From: Choanephora cucurbitarum
Taxonomy: Eukaryota > Mucoromycota > Mucoromycetes > Mucorales > Choanephoraceae
DNA: 64,000 bases
Assembly: GCA_025331435.1 (NCBI GenBank)
Contig: JAIWNI010000113.1
Location: 1 to 64,000 of the forward strand
Direction: 5' to 3'
Both the position numbers and the translations under genes were made by a program. The notes under the pieces were generated by a model, which searched no databases, had not been told where the DNA came from, and saw only the letters and a list, made by a program, of their open reading frames with translations. Below are positions 25,101-36,158 of the stretch, piece by piece (within the stretch, counting starts at the first letter, position 1; every line of letters starts with the position of its first letter).

Positions 25101-28100
25101 AGAGATGATTTGCTTATTGTTTTCATAGGAGAGTAAGGCTTAACTTTTGTATCGACAAACCGCTCATGAAGTATTTTCACCAAATGAGAAGATGAGCAAA
25201 ATGTGCGGTAAGTGACAAAGAAAATGCTCGTGTATTCTTTTTCATCCATCATAATCTTAGTGTATTTTTGCTGCTGTTTTCCTTCTGCTGATGATTTAGC
25301 ATGCCATTTTTCTATTAAGATATCCCGGTATGGAGAAACGCCTGTCAAAAGTATATCTACAAGTTGTTCCAAGCATCCAGCCTTTATTGTAACAACCAAT
25401 GTGTTGCGATCGAACTCTGCAATGAAAAGATTTGATTTTAGCTTATTTGTTCTTTCAGTTGTAAAATATAGATAGCGAAGGATGACTTACCTTTCTGTAC
25501 TCTTTCATATTCTGAAATAACCTTAAATACGATGTTCCCATACCTTGCGTTTAGGAGAATATCTCCTTTTGCTTTTTCACTATTTTGATGCAAATCAGTG
25601 GATGACTTTGCGGAAAAAGTATGATGATATTTGTTAAATTTTTTTGAATCTAGCCAAGTATGACTGTTTGTATGTCCCAACAGACCAAACCTAATATGCG
25701 TGCTATGTGATGTTTCGTTATGCATAGGATTAGCATCAATGATAGCACCCGGAGGGAAGCTATGAGTACGCTGAGGAAGTGGCCTTCGTTGCGTGCTAGA
25801 TGAAGAAGTGGTAACACTGCTACTTCCATTGTTTTCTGCATGAGTTGAAGACCGACTTGGATCTCTCTGTGATGAGACGAAAAAATCACTGTCTAAAATA
25901 GATTTTGTATTCTTAGATTTCTTTGGCTTCGTGTGCAGGTACAAAGTATCTTGATAGCTACTATTAAGAATAGTACAACTTTCTAAGATTCTGGGAAATG
26001 AGAGCAACATTACAGAGGGAGGCATAGCATTGGATAGACTATAAGGCAATTGATTTGATTTAGAATTTTGTCGACCACATCCTTGATCAAAGATTTTAGG
26101 TTCACATGCCATTGACCACTCTTGAAGATGCTTGTGAGGTACAGACATAGTATCGGTCATCAAATACTCGAAATAGGACTGTAAAGGACAAACAGGTAAT
26201 ATGTCAAGCAATCCAACTACTTCTTGTTTAGTCTGCTTTTCTTGCCAGTCTAACAAGTTAGTTGTAACTATTTTGTATAAAAACTCGGCTTCTCCAAAGT
26301 TGATAAGGGTTGCTCCTAATGTGTTTGTAGCATGTCTTCTGTATTGGTCTGCTGCTTGACGAATTGTCCCAAAAAATGGTAGAGAGGCACCATTTATTTG
26401 TAAAACCTTAGCAGATTGCAATATTTCTTGTTCGGTTTCAAATCCTGATCCAATGTCTTGATTGAGCAATTTATGCTTCACTAAAATGGGTATCCACAAG
26501 TTTTGAACAACATGAACCAGGCTACGATCTAGCAATTTCCAGGTCTCACGTAGTCTTACAATACCAACGGAGCATACACCAAGAGAGACAGCAGACCAAC
26601 CAATCATGTCACCTAAATTGAATAGTTGTTCACCAACACGGATCCAATGGCTCAACAATTGAGAACGCATTTTTTTATGGTCTTTTATCATATCCTCTTG
26701 CTGGCTGTCAATTAGAATATGGGTACGAATAATTTTGGTCAAAAAGTGAGGGGAATTAGAAGTGAACATGAGTGTGCTTGTCATTTGAGTTGGGATTTGC
26801 GGCCGAGGTAAAAAATATAGTGGATCTAGTAAGTCTGATATAAACCGAGTATGTTTTACAGAATGAAATAGATAGATTTGTTGTGCAAAACTACCGTGAT
26901 CAATCGACAAGAACAGGTGAGGCGTTAATCCTGTTATTAACAGATTTGATAGATTGATAGAATCTCGTTTTATTCCATCTGGCTGATATGCCTGTATGTT
27001 TTCTTCTTCGCTCGATATTTCTTGATCTTCTTCTGCATGGCTATGAGTAATTGCTATTCAATTAATTATGATCATAACAAAAGCATTAGCATTTGAACAC
27101 AAGTATACAAACAACTAATTCTTTTTTCTTCAGGGTGCTTACCAAAGGTAAAGGTTGCAGTGTTGCTACGCGCTTTCATAGCATTCTCATTTGCTACATT
27201 TAAAACTAATGCCTTTGTATCCTCTGCTTCCTCGCAATCTAGAGTGTCCAATATACTCATCATGCTTGTTGCAATATCACCCATAACATCCAGACCAGAT
27301 TTCTGACACCAAACTTTGATTAGCTTAACTACATTTGACTGATTCTGCTGCATTAAGCATGCTTCTATTTCCTTGAAAATACATGCGTTCGTTGTAAACG
27401 TAGGCCAAGTCAACAAGAACGTATTCAGAAAAGTCTCGTCTTCTGCCTTCAACAATTGCTGAACAAGCGCATTGATGGTTGTACAACGGTATCCGAGCCG
27501 ATGACTCCGATTACAATTTTGTGTAGCGTCATACATTCTGCTATTAAGGGTGCTAATCCAAGCTTGTCCCAGATCACGTCGTTGAATGGAAAACAACCCT
27601 ATCGTTGCTTGCTCATGAAGTAAGCTAAATACAAATCCATCTCGATCATTATGCTTGAACGTCAATAAGCTGATAGGATAAGTTGCCTGTGAGCTCCAAG
27701 AAGTGTTCAGCTGATGACATATATGCAACGTGTCATCAGAAAGAATTAAATATACATGTCGTATTTGTTTTCTGGAGCTTGGATCAAGCTGTAAAAACAC
27801 AAAGCCAAATAGTTGATCCAATGCTTTCTCAAGAAATATTCTCTGTGTATCTTCATCAAATTCGGACAAGACAGGTCTTGTTGAGTTGGAATTTTTATAA
27901 AGCTTGTCTTCCGATACTGCAATGTCTATTGATGCCACACTTGAGCTTGATGAATGTCGTGTTGGGGAGGAAGGCGAATGTGCTCGAAAGAAGGATTCGG
28001 TTGCCAGTTTGTACAGATAGAGCTTATGCCCTCTCAAGACTACTCTATACGGTTTCCATCCACGATCAGACTTGCTTTGCCGATGGAAAGGTTTCAAATC

Positions 28101-28559
28101 AGATTTTTTATAGAGATAGCCCTCTTTCACGATAATTAGGCTATTTCTGTTTTCTTGCTCTTTTTCATTCTTTAAAGGTACTGTGTTTGTAGAATTTCTT
28201 CGGCAAACTGATGGTTGTTGCAATGCTAGCTCGTTGATAGATTGAAAGTGAGATGTTGAATCTACGCACACCATTGATACTGGTCGCGTTCTATCGACCT
28301 TACAAATATCTGTTTCATTCAAGGAACCAGAAATAAGCCATGTATCAGAGCGATTTCTAATCTGTGCTCTTTGACTTGGAGTCTCAACATTCAATAGGTG
28401 AGAACTTGTTGATCCAGAGGGTCGAGGGCTGCTGATTAATTCCTGGTCAAGGCTATTGGCTGAAGAGATAAAGAAACGATTCTTAATAAATGAAAACGCA
28501 TTTCTGTTGGGTGAGCGTTCGCTGGAAGGACGTGACAAGCTAGTTTTTTTAGTCTTCAT
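22127..28559 (-). CDS. BEM2: Bem2-like RhoGAP with PH and RasGEF-like domains
   Basis: Five exons on the minus strand: 28559-27143, 27053-25491, 25416-22576, 22526-22421 and 22370-22127, giving 2056 residues, close to yeast Bem2 (about 2170). The protein would switch off Rho-type GTPases during polarised growth and septation. Order of domains: a disordered N-terminus; a PH domain from about residue 143 (GYLYKKSD...YRVVLRGHKLYLYK); a RasGEF-N-like segment from about 357 (TTINALVQQLL); a second RasGEF-N/CDC25-like region after about 1000 (IFFVTYRTF); a second PH at about 1740-1820; and a RhoGAP domain at about 1840-2040 with the arginine finger in GIYRIAG (about 1877). RhoGAP is completed by the small exon 4 (YTLLKRIVEHF) and exon 5 (NLAIVFGPTLL). 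It lies upstream of no operon; the PRPP synthetase gene on the same strand ends 247 bp before its ATG. Confidence 0.92.
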
Positions 28560-28806
28560 AGATAAACAGAATCAAAAAATATACAAGACAAAAAACTAAA
28601 GAAAAGTAAAAAGGGCGGCAAAAAAAAAAGATGAAGGAGACAAGAAAAAGAGTTTTTAATTCTTTCTTCTAGGCTTTTTTTCTCTTTACCTCCCCCCTCT
28701 CCCCTCCCCCTATAATCTGATTATTCCTCCTTTTTCTTCTTCTCTTTTGTGCATGTATAAAAAAATAACAATAATAATAGAAAATCCTCTATGTTTATTG
28801 TCACCA

Positions 28807-30416
28807 TTATTCTGCATGATTGAAAAGATAACTTACACTTTCGCCGTTGTGCTACATAAACAAGGAAAAAAGTTTAGAAACATTGTAAATAGTTGTAAGC
28901 AGCCACTTACAGTTCTTCTGATGGCTTCAGCAAGTGTATATGAGATATCAATGACTACTAGTTTAGAAGATTGATCCATTTTTTCTTTTGGAATAGGGAA
29001 AGTGTTGGTAACAATCAACTATGAAATGTGTTAGGAGGATGGAGGTAAAAAAAATCTATGTTTTGTTCTTACCTTGTAAACACTTTCACATGCTTCAATC
29101 TTTTGAATAGCATCTCCACTTAAGACGCCATGAGTGGCAATAATGTAGACTTTGTCGGCACCACACTTATGAACCAAGTGCTCAGCTGCATCCAAAAAGG
29201 TACCCACGTTGTCAATAATGTCATCCTAGAACAATTGGTTAATATCTGTTTTACTTACAATCCTCTTTCTCTTTTTTTTTATAAACTTACAGTCAAAAAG
29301 GCAATCTTATCCTTTACATCACCAACCAAAGTAATAGTACTTTCACCGTCCTTGTCAGCAACAACACTAACAGCTGCATTCAATATATCCCCATTGACAC
29401 CTGAATCATTCAACGAAGAGATAGAAGCAGTCAAGTCTTCTTCATCATTATCGTCTTCTTCGTAAACACGGACACTATCGCCTTCACCATGCTTAGGCAT
29501 ACCGCTGTAAGGACGATTATGACCTTGAGGCCCCATACGAGAACGATCCTTGTGAATAAGTGCAAAGTCAAGACGGAGAGCGTCAGCTAATGAAGTAACT
29601 CTTTAAACACATACGTACACATACAAAGATGTAATTAGAACTAAAACTGAAATTAAAAACACTATAAGCAAAAAAAAACTACCTTTTGGCACCACCTGCA
29701 TTCTTAGAAACGATAACACCATTTTGCCAGTTAGGAACACTTTGAGTGATCCAGCGAGCAATGACAGGTTCAGCATACAAATTGTCAACAGGGCGTTGGA
29801 AGAAACCTTGCATTTGAGATGCATGAAGATCCATTGTCTAAAAACAACAATGAAGGCAAGTAAGACATCTTTTTCGTTTTGATTTGTTGCACTGTTGTGT
29901 CTTACAATAATATGGTCAACGCCCGCAACAGCCAACATATTGGCAACGACTATATTTTTCTGTCAATCATTGCATACTCGATATCCATAAAAATTCAACT
30001 TACGCTTTGCGGTAATACTGGTTCTTCCTTTGCGCTTGCTTTGTTTACAGTAAGGGAAGTAAGGAAGGACAGCAGTAATACGTTTACTTGATCCAATACG
30101 AGCAGCTTGAATCATGATACATAATTCAATAATATTATCATTCATGTTGTTGCTACCACTTTGAATAATAAAGACATCTTCGTTACGAACAGAAACACCT
30201 ACAAGCTATAAATATCAATAGGCTTGCTTCTTTTTCTTTCTTTCTGAAAATTTATTGAACACATGCAGTGCTTTTGAACATACGAATTTCGACGTTAGTT
30301 TCCTTATTGCTAAACTTCTTTAAAGTGCAATCTGAAAGTGGTGTTCCAAGACGCTTTGCTACTAAAGCTGCAAGCTCGGGATGTGAAGAACCAGCTAGAA
30401 CTTTGGTATTGCGCAT
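28807..30416 (-). CDS. PRS1: Ribose-phosphate pyrophosphokinase, Prs1-type subunit with internal insertion
   Basis: Eight exons: 30416-30284, 30198-30004, 29949-29906, 29837-29683, 29600-29291, 29225-29073, 29018-28911 and 28851-28807, giving 380 residues. The family makes PRPP from ribose 5-phosphate and ATP for nucleotide, His and Trp synthesis in the cytosol. Family motifs are intact: [75 protein letters not shown], the ribose-phosphate loop [10 protein letters not shown], and [13 protein letters not shown] at the end. The usual VSPDAGG is VSKNAGG, as in the yeast Prs1 type, which works as part of a hetero-oligomer. About 65-70 acidic residues (about 196-264) are inserted between the HKD and VGDV segments, at the site of the non-homologous region of yeast Prs1. 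The start was chosen because [16 protein letters not shown] aligns with the family N-terminus. Confidence 0.94.
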
Positions 30417-31859
30417 ATTATTGAAATCTTATTGATACAAAAAAAAAAAGAAAGAAAAATATCTCTATCTTACTCTAGAACAGATGAAAATCTATGATCT
30501 TGACACACACCCAGAAAAGCTGATTTTGTGACTTCGACTCCGAAAAGGCTTAGAGATTGTACCTCTCTTGATCTTTAAGGCAAGCATAAAACACTTCAAA
30601 GAAGAACTGATACGTTTAGCAGAATATGCGTTTTCAATATTTTGGCTATTGGACAATTTTATGCAGGAGGGAAGTCAAAATAGTGGTATAATGTTTGCTA
30701 AAAATGTAAAATCACATTAACAACAAAAATAAGCTGTCCTTTTGTCACTGAGACAGCTGTCAGTATGTGTATTGAAACAAGGAAACTTCTATCATTTTTA
30801 TTTAAAGCTTCGTGTATAGCGAGCATCTTATACACATGCTTCCCTACATGAAAGGCTGCAGTAACCGTAATAAAGAAATTAATGCGGAAAGAAAATTTAG
30901 GTAAACACTCAATTTGAAGTCCAAAATTAATCTTTCTTTGTTTGGTTTCGAGTATTTTGGTTGCATTTCTAGGTGGGACTATTATGTTAGCACGAAAATA
31001 TTGCGTTTGAAAATTAGAAGAACTAAAGTCATTCTAAGCATCATAAGGTCATGAAGTTAAATTCATCATCTCTTTAGAACTTGATTTGATTGATTTAATC
31101 TGAGTCAAAGAAACTATCTGGAGAAGCTATCATATTGATAAAGCAACATTTTTTCTATAGAATCACTATATGAGTTAGATAAGTTACAGTTTTGATCCAA
31201 TAAGCTGTCTGTGAACTTATTCGCCTTACCAAAAAGTAAATTTCTAGCTGTAAACACATCTAGACATTAAAATGTAAACTTACATGATGATTTCTTCATG
31301 CAGGCTAATTTTCCTCAGATGTTGCAGAACTTCAAGCTTTTTGACTACTGTGCACTGTTGGAAGCATAAAAACAAACCCCGTTTCAAAAAACAAATTCGA
31401 CATTCATCTCCACTATCCATATACAATTACTTTGAAAAAAACTTGTTGTGATATTTTAGATATAAAAAGAGGTAGATAAATGTATAACAAGTATAGAAAT
31501 AGTCTGAGACTGTTTTACGTATGCCTTTGTTCTGAACAAAATAAATGAGGGTATTTATACTATTTGCTATCTACTACAGCTATTACGTCTTTGACTTTCT
31601 TTAGTCCATTTACTTTACTATATCAAGATGCTACAGAGCTTGTTGCGCATTACTATGCTTGTGTCACCTTTATAACATAATGTCTTTATGTCATAGTCTA
31701 GCAGTACTTTACTGCTTACTACTAAGTTAGTCTATAACCTTGTATGATCCATAGCATTAACATATGAAATCATTCTAGACTAATTCAATTGATTATCGGA
31801 TTATTAAATCCATTACGATGATCATGATGAATATCTTTAATATCCAAATATGGATGTCT
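30417..31859. other. Intergenic region, no gene seen
   Basis: About 1.4 kb of AT-rich sequence upstream of the PRPP synthetase gene and left of the LINE remnant. No open frame of note. It should contain the PRPP synthetase promoter; no element can be specified. Confidence 0.5.
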
Positions 31860-34800
31860 TCTTTATGAGGATTTGATCCTCAGATGTGTCAAACACCACA
31901 TATCATGTCTACAATAGATTATATATTTGTCAGCAAATTGCTTCATACTTCCCTTGTTCGCACACAAATGCAGCTCACAAACCCTGCCTGGACCAATCAC
32001 TCTTTGTTGTCAGCAAAACTAGCGATTGCCTCCGCTCCTACGGGTCCTGGTTTATGGAGGGCAAACCCTAAACTTCTCTCCAATCTTGCCTGTCAACACC
32101 ATTTGAGTGGATGTATTTCGACAATTATGAGAGAGGCTAAAGCGCAAGAGCGCACGTCTCAGGAACAACGGGATTTTATCAAACACCGTTTAAAGAAGGT
32201 GACAAAGTGCTTTGGGGTCCGTCACGCACATGATTGTAAAACTCGTCTACGAGTGCTACAATTTAATATAGTCATCCCCCGATTCAGGGAACAATCGTGA
32301 GGGAACCGGAGCCGTTCCCTGAATCGGGGGATGACTGTAGGAATGCTTTTTTTCGAATCAAGCCGTCTGCAGAAGAGCGCCTTAGGGTCTTGCCTCTTAT
32401 TGAAACTGAAATCGTCTGCCTGCAACGCTCAACCGCAGAGACTTTGGCTCTACGGGCCGGTCAGCGATGGAGTGAGCAAGGTGAGACATCGATCCAATAT
32501 TCAAAAGGATGCATCCGTCAAAGCCAGTCAATTGAACGGATATCTGCGCTGCGGGAGCATCCTGGAATGGGCCCTAGTAGTGAACCGTCGTTTATGTCTC
32601 GATCTGCTTCCGCTTTCTATCGCCAACTTTACACTCCGGACTCCGTTAGTGAGCTCCAGATTGAGGCATATTTGGATGAAGTCGGCTCCATGCCTCGTCT
32701 GTCAAACTCAGATCATGCTGCGCTTTTGGAACCGATATCTCTTGAGGAGATTCTTGTTGTTACGCGCAAAGTAGTTAGTAAGCAGAGTAGTTCCGGTCAG
32801 ATGAATTTAGATATGCGTTTCTCTATCACCTCTTTCGCTTTCCTCCTCTTCAGGACTTAGTGATACGAATTTCAATGATGCACTGTTTCAGCATTCGTTT
32901 TCTGCCTCTTGGAGTGATATCAGAGTTCTCCTTCTCCCTAAGAAAGAAGATCCAACCCTTCTGCGGAACTGGCGCCCGATATCACTTATCAATTGCGACA
33001 GCAAAATCTTCACACGAATCCTCAATTCACGCATCAAGCACTTGTCCACCACCGTTATAAATCCCCTACAAACCGGTTTTATGCCTGGTAATTTTATCGC
33101 TACCAATGGTCTCCTGGTCAATATGACTATGAATCACGCTCGACGCACCCAACGAGACGAAATTGCAATGTTGTTGGATCAAGAAAAGACGTATGACCGA
33201 GTGGACCCTACATATCTTTGAAAATATCTTCTGCACCTTAACTTCCCTGTTCCACTGGTTGACTGCTGATGCACCTCTTCTTTGGTAACCAGGTGTTGAT
33301 TAGCGTTAATGGATACTTTTCAGAAGCGGTTTCTCAACAACGTGGTCTACGCCAAGGCAATCTTCTCTCCCCACTCCTATTCAACTTTGCACTAGAACCG
33401 TTTCTGCAGCATGTCTTGCTTGACCCTTCGTTTATTGGCTACAGATTTGATTCTGCCTCGGAGATGCCAACCCTATCCGTTCCCATAATTGATCCTCCGC
33501 TTCGCGTCCGTGCATATGCTGATGATGTATGCGTGTTTCTTTCTTCTGAACATGATCTCACTCAATTGCAACATCATCTTTTGAGCTACGGTCAAGTCTC
33601 CAATGCAAAAATCAACATGGAAAAACAGAGGTAGTCTCCCTAAGCGGCAGACCATCCGCCTCCTGGCTAAGCATTCTACAATCGTTCAATATTTCCACTT
33701 GGCAAGAGCGGACCTCTTCAAAAGCAATCCGTTATCTCGGCTTCCCTTTGATCAGCTTCTTAGCATAAAGACGTCTTATGAAGAAGACTCTTTTGAACTC
33801 CATTCAATCATTGTGTGCCGCATTTCAACAACGTAATCTGTCTCTGCGAGGTCGAGCTGTGGTCATTAACTCTATTATTCTGTCCAGACTCTGGCAAGTA
33901 CTTCGAGTCATCGCTTTACCACAATCCTTTTTCCGCGGTGTGAGGACGCTGATTGGGCGCTTTGTCAATCACGGTGTTAAGCCCATCTTCAGTTATGACT
34001 TGTTATGCAACCGGGTATCCGATGGAGGTTTGGGAATTCTAGATCCTTACATTCAACAGGGTAGCCTCTTTGTTCGTTGGCTTCGCGAAGCTCTCCATCC
34101 CACTTTCACCTCCACTATCGGTATTTAACTACAGTATCATATAGGCCGACTTTATTCTCTTGGGACAACTCCTTTCCTTACGTGCACATACCCGGTTTTT
34201 CGCAAACCGTATGATCTCACTTATGTCCACTTTATGTATGGTTTCTTTGAGTTCTTGGATCACTACACAGGCTTTCCTCCCTCTCACATCCCTGAATCTT
34301 GTAATCTTCCAATGCTTCTAGAATTACTACTCAGTGCTGAGTTCTCTGCCATTCCTGTTCATCATTGGATTGTCACCAAACGACCTCGGGTACTGCTAAT
34401 GAAGGAGTTCTTCCATGTTGATACTCGTAGACACTATTTTGGCCCTCTACACTCGACAGAGACTCCCCCTTTTCCCAACTTGAGCGGAAAGCTGCGTCTG
34501 GAATTGCTCTCCAATAAGTGGGTAATGACGCCTTGTCTTTTAGCTGCCATCTTAACTCGTCCCTCTGACTCTCCTGGACCCATCGACTATACGTCTTTTG
34601 TCAATCTATTGGTCTCTACTCCGTTTTGGTTTGACACTTCAAGCTTGGAGTTCCGCGCGTCTCTTTTCTCTTCCTTCCTTCATTCTGCCACTAGAGGCAA
34701 TTCTTCGGACACCCGAAAGTCTTTTTAGTCCATTCCTATGGCTCCAGAATGCAGGTCTCTCTGGTTCAGGGTAATTTACAACAAGGTTCACTCACAGAAG

Positions 34801-35160
34801 TCTATTGCCCTTTCCCGCTCCGATGTTAAAGCTACTTGCCTTTTTTGCTCGGCTTCATTAGAGACGATACAACACTTATTAGTGGAATGTCCTAGGAAGT
34901 TGTCCTTATGGAAGCTCATACTTTACACCCAGTATCCTTATTTAGAGTTTCAACCTGAACATATTGTGTCTGCCCTTTGGTCTCTCTGGACTCCTGAACA
35001 GGTCTCACCAACACCTTTCCGTCTACTTTGTGCTGCTACCCTAAGGGCCATTTGGGTCTCTCATTGGGCCTTTGTACGTCAAGGCACTCCATTTACTAAG
35101 TCTTTTGTGATTACTAAAATGAAACGTCTTCGATAACTAATATACTCTCTTAGCACACCG
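31860..35160 (+). mobile_element. Degraded non-LTR retrotransposon (LINE, L1/Tad-like), 5'-truncated
   Basis: The plus strand encodes, in order but in several frames, the end of an apurinic-type endonuclease (TIDYIFVS...WTNHSLL, about 31905-32025), a linker, the fingers and palm of a reverse transcriptase (NWRPISLINCDSKIF at about 32965; LDQEKTYDRVDP near 33180; RGLRQGNLLSPLLFNFALEP near 33340; the catalytic YADD near 33515) and a C-terminal zinc knuckle (CLFCSASLETIQHLLVECP, about 34830-34895). The frame is lost at the MITE insertion (32269), near 32850, at a TGA at 33219, near 33268 and near 33626, and there are in-frame stops near 33766, 34126 and 34726. ORF1 and most of the endonuclease are missing. 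It cannot make a working protein. Its ends are approximate, because no target duplication or long A-tail is obvious. Confidence 0.88.
32269..32337. mobile_element. 69-bp palindromic MITE-like element with TA duplication
   Basis: A perfect 23-bp inverted repeat (AGTCATCCCCCGATTCAGGG continuing AAC on the left, its reverse complement on the right) surrounds a 21-bp spacer. It is flanked by TA at 32267-32268 and 32338-32339. The right end reads ...GACTG-TA, that is TA-CAGTC from the other side, the typical Tc1/mariner terminus. The left has TAGTC, one substitution away. Removing the element plus one TA (71 nt) puts the LINE frame before and after it back in phase, which supports a true insertion. 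It codes for nothing and would depend on a transposase elsewhere. Confidence 0.8.
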
Positions 35161-36158
35161 CTCTTTTGACGTGTGACTATTTCAATTATTAATAAACATA
35201 ATAGTTCTACACAAAAAAAGGAACAAGCTGAAGTCGAAATAGAAGTGATTGTTAAGTCATAAGTGGATAAATATAAGATCCGTACTGTATGAATACAACA
35301 ATGCATGCCATATTTGGAACAATAACGGTTTCTAAAGTCAGATTGATCATCACAATAAATAACATATAGATATAGTGATTCATCAGTTCTATGCGTTCTA
35401 AGTAAAACAAACAAAGAGTACGATTTAATGAGCTGTATGGGAAATGCTCGGTTAACGGATTGGATCCATCACTAGTATAAATGGAGATAAAAAAATATGT
35501 ACGTTAAATAAAGAACAACTTTTCTTTGGTCTGATTGATTTATTATTGTTATCAACTATATCTATATATCACAGCCACTATTTCGTCGAACAATAATCCA
35601 GCCATTTGATTTCATTGAAGTTAATTGTAAAGAGCAATTGTCCGATCATCAGAACCATAAACCAAATGACCCTTGAAAACTGTTCCAAAAAAAGCGAAGC
35701 AATCTTAGAAGTATCCATCCCCAAATCAAAGAAGTCAAGTTGGTCACAGAATTGGAGAAGACAAACCAAAAAGAGAGAATTGTGCTCGAAAGTAACATCT
35801 TTCATTATTGTCCTCTATAAATCCCATTATTCGATATCTTGCTTAATTATAACACTCAATTTCAACACTATTAGGAAAACCTAGGAAAACCACAATCTAG
35901 GAATGAAGGCTATTTTTATGTTGTCATCATGAGGCTATATATTTATAGAGCAGGATGCTATGATGATGCACTATTCTATTACACTTTTTCCATTCAATCA
36001 TTGTTTTCTGATTTATACCATAACATGTCTATATCCTAATTGGTCTTAATCGGTTTTAGAATTTTATGTGAGTAAAATCCTTTGCACAACAAACCAATTG
36101 TTCTGCAATTTAATTTCTTCGCTTTTTCTTTACGTGTTTGCACTTTGTTCATAAGAGT
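35161..36158. other. Intergenic region, no gene seen
   Basis: About 1 kb between the LINE remnant and the Nup159-like gene. It carries overlapping short frames on both strands near 35578-35884 (75 and 92 codons) that resemble no family. The last 150 bases should hold the promoter of the nucleoporin gene. Confidence 0.45.

Noticed and set aside
31860..35160. Active retrotransposon or host reverse transcriptase gene
   Set aside because: Multiple stops and frame changes, a MITE insertion and loss of the 5' half rule out a working element.
31860..35160. LINE plus gene-poor DNA as evidence for a centromere, as known for Mucor
   Set aside because: A single decayed LINE copy with conserved genes close on both sides is too little; kinetochore data would be needed.
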